Source of the DNA: Streptomyces sp. 2114.4
GTDB lineage: Bacteria > Actinomycetota > Actinomycetes > Streptomycetales > Streptomycetaceae
NCBI RefSeq assembly: GCF_900187385.1
Contig: NZ_FYEY01000001.1
Span: 620,001-684,000 of the forward strand
DNA: 64,000 bases
Reading direction: 5' to 3'
Part shown: piece after piece, positions 27,469 through 36,581 of the stretch
How the letters are laid out: every line of letters starts with the position of its first letter
Numbering within the stretch: position 1 is the stretch's first letter
The notes under the pieces: model-generated
What the model was told of the DNA's origin: nothing
Seen by the model: only the letters and a program-made list of their open reading frames with translations
Databases searched by the model: none
Program-made: the position numbers and the translations under genes

Positions 27469-28815
27469 ATGTCGGATGCGACGCTCACCGACCTGTACGA
27501 AGTGACCATGGCCCTCTCGTACCTCCACGAGGGCATGACCAAGCCGGCGACCTTCAGCTGCTTCGTGCGGGCCCTGCCGCCGGAGCGGGGGTTCCTGATC
27601 GCCGCCGGGGCCGAGACGGTCCTCGACTTCCTCTCCGGCTTCGCTGTCGGACACGACGATGCCGAGGTGTTCGCCGAGGCGCTGCGGCGGCCGGCGAGGG
27701 AGCTCGCTCCGCTGGTGGGGATGCGCTTCACCGGGGAGGTCCGGGCCGTGCCGGAGGGCCGGGTCGTCCTGGCGGGTGAACCGCTGCTGGAGATCACCGC
27801 TCCGCTGCCGCAGGCGCAGCTCGTGGAGTCGTATGTGCTCAACCACCTCACCCATCAGACGACCATCGCGTCCAAGTGCGTCAGATGCGTGCTCGCCGCA
27901 CGGGGGCGCTCCGTCGTGGACTTCTCGCTGCGGCGCACCCAGGGAACGGCCGCCGCCTGCCAGGTGGCCCGGCTGGGTGCCATGACCGGATTCAGCGGTA
28001 CCAGCAATGTGGCGGCGGCCCACGCCGAGGATCTGACGGCGGTGGGCACGATGGCGCACTCGTACATCGAGGCGTTCGGGGACGAGGAGGCGGCGTTCAC
28101 CGCGTTCGCGCTTTGCCACCCCGGACCGGTGACTTTTCTGGTGGACACCTACGCCACCGAATCCGGCGTCGCGGCAGCGGCCAGGGTACTGAACGCACTG
28201 GGCCGCGGTGACGGGTCGGCCATCCGGCTGGACAGCGGTGACCTGGCCGAACTGTCCTTCCGCGCCCGCACGATCCTGGACAACGCGGGACTTCCGCAGG
28301 TCCGCATCGTCGCCAGCGGCGGGCTGGACGAATTCGCGGTGCACGATCTGGCACGGGCGGGAGCGCCGATCGACGTCTTTGCCGTGGGCACCCGGATCGG
28401 GGTGAGCGCCGACGCCCCCACGCTGGATTCGGCGTACAAGCTCGTCGCCTATGACGGCCGCCCGCTGATGAAGCTGTCGGCGGCGAAGGCGACCGCACCG
28501 GGCCGCAAACAGGTCTTCCGCCGGCCCGGGTGCCACGATGTGATCGGCCTGGCCGAGGAGCCGGTTCCCCCGGGCAGTACGCCGCTGCTGGAGACGCTGA
28601 TGCGCGGGGGCGTGCGCACGACGCCGCGCGGCCGCCTCGAGGACGCCCGGCGGCGGGTCGCGGCCGATATCGCGGAGCTGCCCGCGACCGCCCGGTACAT
28701 CCGGTCGCCGCACGCCGTTCGGGCGAAGGTCTCGAAGCGGCTCGCCCACCTGACCGAGCAGGTCCAGCGGCGGATCGAGCGCGAGGCCCTGGCCCCGTTC
28801 GGCTCGCACGCCTGA
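27469..28815 (+). CDS. pncB: nicotinate phosphoribosyltransferase
   Basis: 448 residues. Converts nicotinate and PRPP to nicotinate mononucleotide, the entry step of NAD salvage. Family landmarks: TDLYEVTMALSYLHEGM at the start, DFSLRRTQG, GFSGTSNVAAAH, VDTYATESGV and RLDSGDLAELS. The start is chosen at the ATG after GGAAGGAG. It follows the DUF1876 gene by 62 bases and precedes PPK2 by 33, so probably one transcript for energy/NAD maintenance under stress. Confidence 0.94.
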   Translation: MSDATLTDLYEVTMALSYLHEGMTKPATFSCFVRALPPERGFLIAAGAETVLDFLSGFAVGHDDAEVFAEALRRPARELAPLVGMRFTGEVRAVPEGRVVLAGEPLLEITAPLPQAQLVESYVLNHLTHQTTIASKCVRCVLAARGRSVVDFSLRRTQGTAAACQVARLGAMTGFSGTSNVAAAHAEDLTAVGTMAHSYIEAFGDEEAAFTAFALCHPGPVTFLVDTYATESGVAAAARVLNALGRGDGSAIRLDSGDLAELSFRARTILDNAGLPQVRIVASGGLDEFAVHDLARAGAPIDVFAVGTRIGVSADAPTLDSAYKLVAYDGRPLMKLSAAKATAPGRKQVFRRPGCHDVIGLAEEPVPPGSTPLLETLMRGGVRTTPRGRLEDARRRVAADIAELPATARYIRSPHAVRAKVSKRLAHLTEQVQRRIEREALAPFGSHA

Positions 28816-28848
28816 GACGCCGGGGGCTTTTCTCCGTACCGTCGTCGT

Positions 28849-29670
28849 ATGGCGGACAAGCAGGGCGGCACCGGCGCCGGAAAGCTGTCGCGGCCGCGGT
28901 ACGAGTCGGAGCTGTACCGGCTGCAGACGGAGCTGGTGAAGCTCCAGGAGTGGGTGCGCACCGAGGGTGCCCGGCTCGTCGTGGTCTTCGAGGGGCGTGA
29001 CGCGGCCGGCAAAGGAAGCACCATCAAACGGGTCACCCAGTACCTCAATCCCCGGGTGGCACGGATCGTGGCGCTGCCGCGGCCCACCGAGCGGGAGCGC
29101 ACGCAGTGGTACTTCCAGCGCTATGCGGAGCACCTTCCCGCGGCGGGCGAGATCGTGCTGTTCGACCGCAGTTGGTACAACCGGGCCGGTGTCGAACGGG
29201 TCATGGGCTTTTGCACCCCGGCCGAACACCAGCGGTTTCTGCGGCAGTGCCCGGTCTTCGAGCGGATGCTGGTGGAGGACGGGATCCTGCTGCGCAAATA
29301 CTGGTTCTCGGTGAGCGACGAGGTGCAGGAGCGGCGGTTCCGGCGCCGGCTGGAGGACCCCACCCGGCGCTGGAAGCTCTCCCCCATGGATCTGGAGTCG
29401 CTGACCCGCTGGGAGGAGTATTCGCGGGCCAAGGACGAGATGTTCGTGCACACGGACATCGCGGAGTCGCCGTGGTACGTCGTCGAGAGCGACGACAAGC
29501 GCCGGGCCCGCCTGAACATGATCGCCCACCTGCTGTCGACGGTGCCCTATCACGCCGTCACCCCGCCACAGCTGACCCTGCCGCCACGGCCGCCGGCCAC
29601 CGGCTACCAGCGGCCGCCCCGGGACCTGCAGACCTACGTCCCGGATCATGCGGCCGGGCTGACGAGGTAG
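28849..29670 (+). CDS. ppk2: polyphosphate kinase 2 family protein
   Basis: 273 residues. Transfers phosphate between polyphosphate and nucleotides. Walker A FEGRDAAGKGS (about residues 47-57), the lid region PRPTERERTQWYFQRY and the Walker B segment VLFDRSWYNRAGVERVMGF are all intact, followed by the YKW-like SFRRRLEDPTRRWKLS stretch common to short PPK2 enzymes. Single-domain PPK2s phosphorylate ADP/GDP or AMP; which one is not decidable here. Clustering with Usp, DUF1876 and pncB fits ATP supply during dormancy. Confidence 0.93.
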   Translation: MADKQGGTGAGKLSRPRYESELYRLQTELVKLQEWVRTEGARLVVVFEGRDAAGKGSTIKRVTQYLNPRVARIVALPRPTERERTQWYFQRYAEHLPAAGEIVLFDRSWYNRAGVERVMGFCTPAEHQRFLRQCPVFERMLVEDGILLRKYWFSVSDEVQERRFRRRLEDPTRRWKLSPMDLESLTRWEEYSRAKDEMFVHTDIAESPWYVVESDDKRRARLNMIAHLLSTVPYHAVTPPQLTLPPRPPATGYQRPPRDLQTYVPDHAAGLTR

Positions 29671-29690
29671 CGCCGGGCCCCGGTGCCGGC

Positions 29691-30560
29691 TCAGGCGGTC
29701 CGGGGCACGACCGCCACGGGGCAGGCGGCATGGCAGAGAGCGGTGTGCGCCACCCGGCCGGGCTGCAGACCGAAGTGTCCCTGGCGGCACTGCGCCCCGA
29801 CCACCAGCAGATCGGCCGCGGCGGCGCGGTGCACCAGGACCTTGTGCGCCGGCCCCTCGACCACGGCGCGCTCCACCCGCACCGCCGGATGGGCGCCGGC
29901 CGCCTCGGCCAGGGCATCGTCCAGCAGCGCCGTGGCCTGCTCCTCGTCGGAGCGATGGGCCTCCCCTGGGGACTCCTCGGCCGTCCCGGGTGCCGGGCGG
30001 CGCCAGGCGCAGACCGCCTCCAGCGTGCAGCCGCGGGCCTCGGCCTCGCGGAAGGCGAAGCGGACGGCCGCCATTTCACCGGCCGGGTCGGCGACGCCGA
30101 GGAGGACACGCTCGTGGGTGCCCGCGAGTCCGGCCGGGTCACCGCGGACCACGATCACCGGGCACCGGGCGCGGGCGGCCACCGTCAGGCTGACCGACCC
30201 GAGCAGCAGACCGGCGATCTCCCCGTGCCCCCGCGACCCCAGGACCAGCGCCGAGGCGTGCAGGCCCTCGTTCAGCAGGACGGTGACCGCGTCGTCGGCC
30301 AGCACCTCCGCCGAGACCCTGACGTCGGCATGACGGCGGCGGACGTGGTCGGCGGCGGACGCCACGATGTCCTCCGCGAGCACCTGCTCGACGGGGCGTT
30401 CCGGGACCGGCGCCGACGAGGTGCCCTCGTAGCGCTCCCACCGGGAGGCATGGACGATCCGCAGCGGGAGGGTGTGGCGTGCCGCCTCGTCCACCGCCCA
30501 GTCCAGCGACCGGAACGCGGCATCCGATCCATCGGTCCCGACGGTCAGCGGATGCTCCAT
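29691..30560 (-). CDS. two-domain universal stress protein
   Basis: 289 residues, tandem UspA domains. The first is canonical (LTVGTDGSDAAFRSLDWAVDEA at the start; ATP loop LGSRGHGEIAGLLLGSVS). The second has a modified loop (VGAQCRQGHFGLQPGRV) and may not bind ATP. Start at the ATG with AAGGAG ahead. It converges with ppk2 (20-base gap) and diverges from the phosphoglucomutase gene across a 220-bp control region (30561-30780) in which I see G/C-rich inverted elements but no clear boxes. Confidence 0.9.
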   Translation of the reverse strand: MEHPLTVGTDGSDAAFRSLDWAVDEAARHTLPLRIVHASRWERYEGTSSAPVPERPVEQVLAEDIVASAADHVRRRHADVRVSAEVLADDAVTVLLNEGLHASALVLGSRGHGEIAGLLLGSVSLTVAARARCPVIVVRGDPAGLAGTHERVLLGVADPAGEMAAVRFAFREAEARGCTLEAVCAWRRPAPGTAEESPGEAHRSDEEQATALLDDALAEAAGAHPAVRVERAVVEGPAHKVLVHRAAAADLLVVGAQCRQGHFGLQPGRVAHTALCHAACPVAVVPRTA

Positions 30561-30780
30561 CACCCCACTCCTTCCGGTCACCTCGGCGAAGGGGCCTACT
30601 GCCACCGTCGCACCGTGGTCGGGTGCGCGCAGGGGGGCGGCCGGGCCGTCCCGATGTCGTCCGGCCGGGGCGCAACGGGGCCGCCGGGCCCACCGGGCCG
30701 AGGGTGACGGAGCGCGGCGCGCCCATGGCCCGCAGTCGTGGTGCCATGGAAGGGACACACCGACGAACGGAACCGTCACC

Positions 30781-31542
30781 ATGAGCGGCGTCCCTTTGGC
30801 CGCTTGTCTGCATTCGCTGCGGGCCGTGGTCTTCGACACCGACGGGGTCATCACCGACTCCGCGCGGATGCATGCCGCGGCCTGGAAGGGCGCCTTCGAC
30901 GCGTGTCTGACGGCCGCGGGCGGACAACGCCCCTTCGACCCGGTGGACGACTATCTGCGCTATGTCGACGGCCGGTCCCGGCAGGACGGGGCGGCCGCCT
31001 TCCTGCGCGCACGCGGCCTCGATCTGCCGCCCGGCACACCACAGGACGCGCCGGGCACGGACACCGTCGCCGCCGTCGCGGCCCGCAAGGACGAGCTGTT
31101 CACCGCGCGCCTGCGGACCGAGGCCGTCGCCACCTGGCCCGGCACCGTGCGCCTGCTGCGGGTGCTGTGGGACCTCGGGGTGCCGTGCGCCGCCGTCTCG
31201 GCGTCCCGCCATGCCACCGAGCTGCTGGCCGCTGCCGACGTGCTCGGGCTCTTCCGGGCCGTGGTGGACGGCAACGAGGCGCGCCGGCTGAACCTGCCCG
31301 GCAAACCGGACCCCGCGCTCTTCCTCGAAGCGGTCCGGCGGCTCGGTGTCCCGGCCGCGGACACCGCCGTGGTGGAGGACGCCCTCGCCGGTGTCGAGGC
31401 CGGCCGCCGGGGCGGATTCGGCCTGGTGGTGGGCGTGGACCGGACGGCAGGACCATACAGTGCCACCGCCCTGCGCCGCCGTGGCGCCGATGTGGTCGTG
31501 GCCGACCCGGGCGAGCTGCTGACGGCCGGGGAGGGGGGATGA
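30781..31542 (+). CDS. pgmB: beta-phosphoglucomutase (HAD family)
   Basis: 253 residues. HAD motif I is FDTDGVITDSARMH (nucleophile Asp19, acid/base Asp21). The cap domain follows and motif III/IV appear as KPDPALFLEAVRRLG and VVEDALAGVEAG. The VITDSA-H-AW signature is that of beta-phosphoglucomutases. It would convert the beta-glucose 1-phosphate released by the adjacent GH65 phosphorylase into glucose 6-phosphate. Its stop overlaps the GH65 start (ATGA), giving 1:1 coupling. Confidence 0.88.
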   Translation: MSGVPLAACLHSLRAVVFDTDGVITDSARMHAAAWKGAFDACLTAAGGQRPFDPVDDYLRYVDGRSRQDGAAAFLRARGLDLPPGTPQDAPGTDTVAAVAARKDELFTARLRTEAVATWPGTVRLLRVLWDLGVPCAAVSASRHATELLAAADVLGLFRAVVDGNEARRLNLPGKPDPALFLEAVRRLGVPAADTAVVEDALAGVEAGRRGGFGLVVGVDRTAGPYSATALRRRGADVVVADPGELLTAGEGG

Positions 31543-31628
31543 CGAGCACCTGGACCTGGTCGTACGGCAGCCGGGGCGGGCAGATGACACGCCCCTGGAC
31601 CTGGTCGTACGAGGGGTACGACCCGGAG
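31539..31628 (+). repeat. 45-bp tandem duplication at the GH65 start
   Basis: ATGAC and, further on, CTGGACCTGGTCGTACG recur exactly 45 bases apart (31539-31566 and 31584-31611), each copy preceded by a G-rich ribosome site (GAGGGGGG and GGGGCGGG). The protein thus begins with two versions of T-x-x-WTWSY. Confidence 0.75.
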
Positions 31629-33986
31629 ACGGAACGGCTGCGCGAAACGCTCTGTGCCCTCGGCAACGGCTACTTCGCCACCCGCGGCGCGGCGTCCGAG
31701 GTGCCGGCCGGGCCCGCGCACTACCCCGGCACCTACGCCGCCGGCTGCTACAACCGGCTCACCTCGCTGGTGGCGGGGCGCCCGGTCGAGAACGAGGACA
31801 TGGTCAACCTGCCCAACTGGCTCCCGCTGCGCTACCGGATCTGCCCCGCCGACGCGGCTCCCGGCCCCTGGCTCTCCCCCGACCACCCGCAGCTGACGGA
31901 GCACCGGCAGACCCTGGACCTGCGGCACGGCACGCTGACCCGCTGGTCGGTCTACGAGGACGAGGCCGGCCGGCGGCTGACCGTGGAGCAGTGCCGCCTG
32001 GTGCACATGGGAGAACCCCATCTGGCCGCGCTGCGCACCTGCTTCCGGTCCCATGGCTGGGCGGGCACGGTGGAGGTGGAGTCCGGGATCGACGGTGCGG
32101 TGCGCAACGCCGGCGTCGCGCGCTACCACGAGCTGGCGGACCAGCATCTGACGGGGTGGGAGACCGGCAGCGAGCTGCCGGACACCGTGTGGCTGAGCTG
32201 CCGCACCCTGGACTCGGACATCCGTATCGCGCTGGCCGCCCGGACCCGCACCTCCTCCGGCCGGGGCGGGGCGCCCATGCCTCAGCTCACCGCGCTGGGT
32301 GCGTCCCACACGCTGGTCCTGCCCCTCCCCCCGGACTCCTCCGCGGTCGTCGAGAAGACCGTGGCGCTGTTCACCTCCCGCGACCCGGCGATCGAGAGCC
32401 CGCGGCATGCGGCCGTGGACTGTGTGGCCCTGGCCCCGCACTTCCGGCAGTTGCGGGCATCGCACCGCCGCGCCTGGGAGAACCTGTGGCGGCAGGCCAA
32501 GCTGGAGGTCCCCGGAGAGGCGGGCGGGATCCTGCGGCTGCACCTCTTCCACCTCCTGCAGACCCTCTCGCCGCACACCGCCGAGCTGGATACCGGAGTG
32601 CCGGCGAGGGGTCTGCACGGCGAGGCGTACCGCGGACATGTCTTCTGGGACGAGCTGTTCGTGCTGCCGTTCTTGAATCTGCACCTGCCGCAGGTCTCCC
32701 GCGCGCTGCTCGACTACCGCTACCGGCGGCTGCCCGCCGCCTGCCATGCCGCGCGGGAAGCGGGCCGCACCGGCGCGATGTACCCGTGGCAGAGCGCCGG
32801 CGACGGTCGTGAGGAGACCCAGCAGATCCACCTCAACCCGCGCTCGGGGCGCTGGCTGCCCGACTACTCCCGGCTCCAGCACCACGTCGGCTCGGCGATC
32901 GCCTACAACGTGTGGCAGTACGGAGAGGCCAGCGGCGACACGGAGTTCCTGCACACCAGGGGCGCGGAGATGCTGCTGCAGATCGCCCGCTTCTGGGCCG
33001 CCTGTGCGGTCTGGGACGCCGCGCTGGGCCGGTACCGCATCCGCGGGGTCGTCGGTCCCGACGAGTACCACGACGGCTATCCGGACGCCGCCGCACCGGG
33101 AGTGGACGACAACGCCTACACCAATGTCACGGCGGCCTGGGTGCTGATGCGTGCCCTCGACCTCTGCCGCACGCTCCCCGAGGCCCATCAGCGGCAGCTG
33201 TACGAACGTCTCCAGCTCTGTCCGGAGGAGCCCGAGCGCTGGGAGGACATCGCCCACCGGCTCCATGTGCCCTACCACCGCGGGGTGATCAGCCAGTTCG
33301 CCGGATACGGGGACCTCGCCGAGCTGGACTGGCACGCATACCGGCAGCGCTACGGTGACATCCGCCGGCTGGACCGGATCCTGGAGGCGGAGGGCGACAC
33401 GGTGAACCGCTACCAGGCCTCCAAACAAGCCGATGTGCTGATGCTGGGCTATCTCTTCTCACCGTCGGAGCTCGCTTCGGTGTTCCGCCGGCTCGGCCAT
33501 CCCCTGGACGACGACATCTGGCACGCCACCGTCGACTACTACCTCCACCGCACCAGCCACGGCTCCACCCTCAGCGCCCTGGTCCACGCCTGGGTCCTGG
33601 CCCGCGTCCACCGTCCCGACGCGTGGACGTTCTGTGAGGAGGCGCTGGCCGGGGATGTGGCGGACGTCCAGGGCGGCACCACCGCGGAGGGCATCCACCT
33701 GGGGGCGATGGCCGGCACCCTGGATTTCGTGCAGCGCGGGATGACCGGCCTGGAGACCCGCGACCAGGCGCTGTGGCTCGATCCGGCGCCGCTGCCGGAG
33801 CTCTCGAAGTTCGGGGTCCGCATCCGCTTCCGGCGCCACTGGGACGTCGATCTGCGCATCCGCGCCGAGCAGGTACGGATCACGGTTCCGGCCTCCGAGA
33901 ACCCCGCGATGCGGGTCAGGCTGCGCGACCGCTCGTTCTCGCTGGCGCCCGGTACGTCCCGCCGGCTCGATCTGCCCGGCGACTGA
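31539..33986 (+). CDS. GH65 disaccharide phosphorylase (probably trehalose phosphorylase)
   Basis: 815 residues: N-terminal beta-sandwich (about 15-290), linker, (alpha/alpha)6 barrel (about 330-690) and small C-terminal beta domain. The general-acid Glu lies in VVGPDEYHDG (about residue 509); the phosphate-binding segments KQADVLMLGY and SHGSTLSALVH are present. GH65 enzymes phosphorolyse trehalose, maltose, kojibiose or nigerose to beta-glucose 1-phosphate plus glucose. Coupling to beta-phosphoglucomutase supports phosphorolysis rather than hydrolysis; the stress context suggests trehalose. A 45-bp duplication adds 15 residues at the N-terminus, so translation may instead start at 31584. 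Confidence 0.88.
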   Translation: MTSTWTWSYGSRGGQMTRPWTWSYEGYDPETERLRETLCALGNGYFATRGAASEVPAGPAHYPGTYAAGCYNRLTSLVAGRPVENEDMVNLPNWLPLRYRICPADAAPGPWLSPDHPQLTEHRQTLDLRHGTLTRWSVYEDEAGRRLTVEQCRLVHMGEPHLAALRTCFRSHGWAGTVEVESGIDGAVRNAGVARYHELADQHLTGWETGSELPDTVWLSCRTLDSDIRIALAARTRTSSGRGGAPMPQLTALGASHTLVLPLPPDSSAVVEKTVALFTSRDPAIESPRHAAVDCVALAPHFRQLRASHRRAWENLWRQAKLEVPGEAGGILRLHLFHLLQTLSPHTAELDTGVPARGLHGEAYRGHVFWDELFVLPFLNLHLPQVSRALLDYRYRRLPAACHAAREAGRTGAMYPWQSAGDGREETQQIHLNPRSGRWLPDYSRLQHHVGSAIAYNVWQYGEASGDTEFLHTRGAEMLLQIARFWAACAVWDAALGRYRIRGVVGPDEYHDGYPDAAAPGVDDNAYTNVTAAWVLMRALDLCRTLPEAHQRQLYERLQLCPEEPERWEDIAHRLHVPYHRGVISQFAGYGDLAELDWHAYRQRYGDIRRLDRILEAEGDTVNRYQASKQADVLMLGYLFSPSELASVFRRLGHPLDDDIWHATVDYYLHRTSHGSTLSALVHAWVLARVHRPDAWTFCEEALAGDVADVQGGTTAEGIHLGAMAGTLDFVQRGMTGLETRDQALWLDPAPLPELSKFGVRIRFRRHWDVDLRIRAEQVRITVPASENPAMRVRLRDRSFSLAPGTSRRLDLPGD

Positions 33987-34044
33987 CGGAGACCGAAGGA
34001 CTCCGCCCAACACGGCCCGTCCGCCGGTCACTGCTCAGCGGCCG

Positions 34045-34078
34045 GGCACGGCCCGCCAGTCGCACGACGGGCCGTGCC
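34045..34078. terminator. bidirectional hairpin between GH65 and collagenase genes
   Basis: A perfect 11-bp stem, GGCACGGCCCG (34045-34055) with CGGGCCGTGCC (34068-34078), lies in the 114-bp gap between two convergent genes. Confidence 0.7.
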
Positions 34079-34100
34079 GCCGCCGGGGACGGCGGGGCGC

Positions 34101-36443
34101 TCAGCGCCGCAGCGGGCCCTCGCAGCGGAAGTCCGAGGTGCCGGCCCGGCCCGTGGACCAGATCTCGGTGGGGCCGAAGGAGCAGTTCATATCGGCGAAG
34201 TTGTTCGCGGCGGGCTTGGTGCGGTCGAGGATGAAGTAGTCGACGGTTTCGGTCATGTCCTTGAAGACCTGGCCAGGGTCGCCGGAGTTGGCGAGATTGG
34301 CGGTGATCCGGCCGGTGCAGGTGAACCGGCCGATGCCCGGGTCGCCGTCGTCCTTGCAGACGGGCGTGTTGGCGGTGGCGGCGGCGAAGGCGCTCTGTAC
34401 CTCTGCGGTGGTGGCGAACTTCAGGGAGCCGTTGGGCGTGAACGTCGTCTTCGGTACGAAGAGGTCGTCGACGATGGCGATCTGCGCGTCGAGGAAGGCG
34501 TCGTACTGCTGCTGCAGCCCCGCGTCGGCTCCCATCCGGTTGCGCCAGGAGTCGAAGGCCGCCGGGTCGTCCGCCCGCAGATACCGGTACATCTCCTGGA
34601 GCATCGCGGGGTGGTCGCGCCACAGGAACTCGAAGAACGTGCCGGCGTAGGAGTAGAAGCGGAAGCCGTCGCGGTCGTACGTCGCGTGCAGGAACTCGTT
34701 GATGCTCATACGGGCCTTGCCGTCCGCGGTGTCCGCGATGATGTCGCGGACGAGTGACCGGCGCACGGCGATGCCGTTGTCACGGGTCGAGCCGTCGAAG
34801 AACTCGGCACTGCCCTCGTCCATGGCCGTGGTGCGGTCGCCCTCGTACCAGGGGCCCTCGCCGAAGAAGCCGGGGACGGCGAAGCGGCCGTTGAGGTAGT
34901 GGACGTACTCGTGCCGGAAGAGCTCTTCGAGGGTGAGGCTGGAGTCCTGGGGGACACGCCGCTGGTAGGTGTAGAAGGTCGCGCCCTGCTCGATGTAGAC
35001 GCCGCCGTTGTTGGTGCCCATGCCGGTGAGCAGCGGGTGGTAGACCTCGTAGTCGGCGCGGGAGGCGTACAGGACGATGGTGAGCGTGGTGTTGGGGTCG
35101 CCCGCCAGCGGCTGGGTGGTGCCGAGCACCCGGTGGAACTGGGCCCTGACCTGCTTGGACGCGTAGTAGAGCTGGTCGACGACGGCGCGGTCGAGGGCGG
35201 TGCGGACCTTGATGGCGCCGTTGTCGTAGGAGTAGGTGCGCGGGAAGATCCGCTTTTCGATGTCGTCCTTGCACACCGCGTACGGTTTGCAGGCGTCGAA
35301 GAAGATGAGCCACCCGGCGACCTTGGCCCAGGGTTCGCTGCCGTCGCCGAAGTTGCGCACCGTGGTGGGGAGGAGGGCGCCGAGGTCGGTGACGATGGCT
35401 TTCTTGAGGGAACCGATCTGGCCGAAGCGGCCGTACTCCCCGAGCGCATCGCGTACGGCCCAGGCGTTGGGCGTCCCCTTGAGGTGGGTGTATCCGGCGA
35501 ACGCCTTGAAGGCGGCGCGGTAGGCGGGGTCGGCGGCGGCCGCGTACTGGAAGGCGGTGTCCTTGTTGCCGGGGTAGACGCCCAGGTAGTTGACGGAGAG
35601 CGCGGCGAGGGCCGCGTTGCCCCAGGCCGGGTCCTTGTGGGTGGCGGGATGGGCCGCGTCCAGAGTGACCAGGACCCGCTGGATCAGGTCGAGTTGGTGC
35701 TGCCGCAGGCCCGGGGCGCTGGCGGCGTACAGGGCTTCACGCAGGGTGTCGGCGTTGGCCCGGGTGACGTCGAAGGTGCGGGCCGCGGTACCGAAGGCCT
35801 CGACGGCGCGGCGCACGGCATCGACGGTGGGCGCGTCGGTGGTGTCGATCTCGTCGTGCGAGAAGTCCTGGTAGGCCACCGCGTGCAAGTACGTGAACAT
35901 CTCGTACAGATGGCTGGTGTTCTTGCCGTCATGGGAGGCGGCGAGACCGGTGATGCGACGGGCCACCGCCTGGACGTGGGCGTCGGACATGACGGGGATG
36001 AGCCGGGGGTCCCAGGTCCACACGAGGGTGCGCAGACAGCCGTCGGCCGTGACGGCCGGGTCGGCGAGGAAGTCCGCGAACTGTTCGGGGTTCAGGCCGG
36101 TGATGCCGTCGAGGGTGCAGGGGGCGACCTCGGGTCTCGGACCCTGCGGCGTGCCCGCGGGCTTGGTCTGGGGTCCCGGTATGCGGCCTCTCTCGACGAG
36201 GGCGCGGGGGGCCGGCGCCGGGCCGGCGTCGGACTTCGGGGCGGCGGCGAGGCGTTGGGCGTGGTCGAAGGGGTTGGCGGTGGGGGCGGCGGGCCGGTGT
36301 CCGGGCTGCGCCGCCCGGGCCCGCTGCGAGGAGGTGGCCGACGGGTGGGGTGCCGCCTGGGCGGCCTGGACGGCCGGCAGGACGAGGGTGGTGGCGAGGG
36401 TCGCGGTCAGCAGGACGCCGCGCGGCAGACGCGAAGGGGACAC
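34101..36443 (-). CDS. secreted M9 collagenase
   Basis: A 780-residue zinc metalloprotease. The GTG start has GGAGG five bases ahead and opens a signal peptide (RGVLLTATLATTLVLPAVQAAQA). After a Pro/Ala-rich linker, the M9 N-terminal activator domain runs to about residue 400. The peptidase domain carries the zinc motif HEYVH (about residue 508) and the downstream Glu ligand in DEGSAEFF (about 541). The C-terminal 130 residues are unassigned with paired cysteines; PKD and PPC collagen-binding domains of clostridial enzymes are absent. It degrades native collagen outside the cell to Pro/Hyp-rich peptides, feeding the adjacent genes. Confidence 0.93.
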   Translation of the reverse strand: MSPSRLPRGVLLTATLATTLVLPAVQAAQAAPHPSATSSQRARAAQPGHRPAAPTANPFDHAQRLAAAPKSDAGPAPAPRALVERGRIPGPQTKPAGTPQGPRPEVAPCTLDGITGLNPEQFADFLADPAVTADGCLRTLVWTWDPRLIPVMSDAHVQAVARRITGLAASHDGKNTSHLYEMFTYLHAVAYQDFSHDEIDTTDAPTVDAVRRAVEAFGTAARTFDVTRANADTLREALYAASAPGLRQHQLDLIQRVLVTLDAAHPATHKDPAWGNAALAALSVNYLGVYPGNKDTAFQYAAAADPAYRAAFKAFAGYTHLKGTPNAWAVRDALGEYGRFGQIGSLKKAIVTDLGALLPTTVRNFGDGSEPWAKVAGWLIFFDACKPYAVCKDDIEKRIFPRTYSYDNGAIKVRTALDRAVVDQLYYASKQVRAQFHRVLGTTQPLAGDPNTTLTIVLYASRADYEVYHPLLTGMGTNNGGVYIEQGATFYTYQRRVPQDSSLTLEELFRHEYVHYLNGRFAVPGFFGEGPWYEGDRTTAMDEGSAEFFDGSTRDNGIAVRRSLVRDIIADTADGKARMSINEFLHATYDRDGFRFYSYAGTFFEFLWRDHPAMLQEMYRYLRADDPAAFDSWRNRMGADAGLQQQYDAFLDAQIAIVDDLFVPKTTFTPNGSLKFATTAEVQSAFAAATANTPVCKDDGDPGIGRFTCTGRITANLANSGDPGQVFKDMTETVDYFILDRTKPAANNFADMNCSFGPTEIWSTGRAGTSDFRCEGPLRR

Positions 36444-36504
36444 CTGAACCTCCGGGAGGGGGTGGGGGGTTGTGTGGGGATGGAGGCGGTGGCCTTCACT
36501 CCAC

Positions 36505-36547
36505 GAGGTGTGACCCATAACATAGTAATGTGAAATTGCACTGACAA
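36505..36547 (-). promoter_or_regulatory. collagenase promoter with overlapping operator
   Basis: On the minus strand TTGTCA (36547-36542) and TATGTT (36524-36519) are 17 bases apart, a good housekeeping-type promoter for the collagenase gene. The sequence GTTATGGGTCAC (36521-36510) overlaps the -10 box and the expected start site, and matches the GTNANNNGTCAC motif found at the other promoters of the island. The region is conspicuously A/T-rich for this genome. It also serves the divergent aminopeptidase gene. Confidence 0.6.
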
Positions 36548-36581
36548 GGCTTCAGGTAGCTTTCTTTACCGGAGGTGTACT

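Noticed and set aside
34101..36518. Start of the collagenase at the upstream ATG (36518)
   Set aside because: That start lies over the promoter and operator region; GTG at 36443 has GGAGG at good spacing and directly opens the signal peptide.
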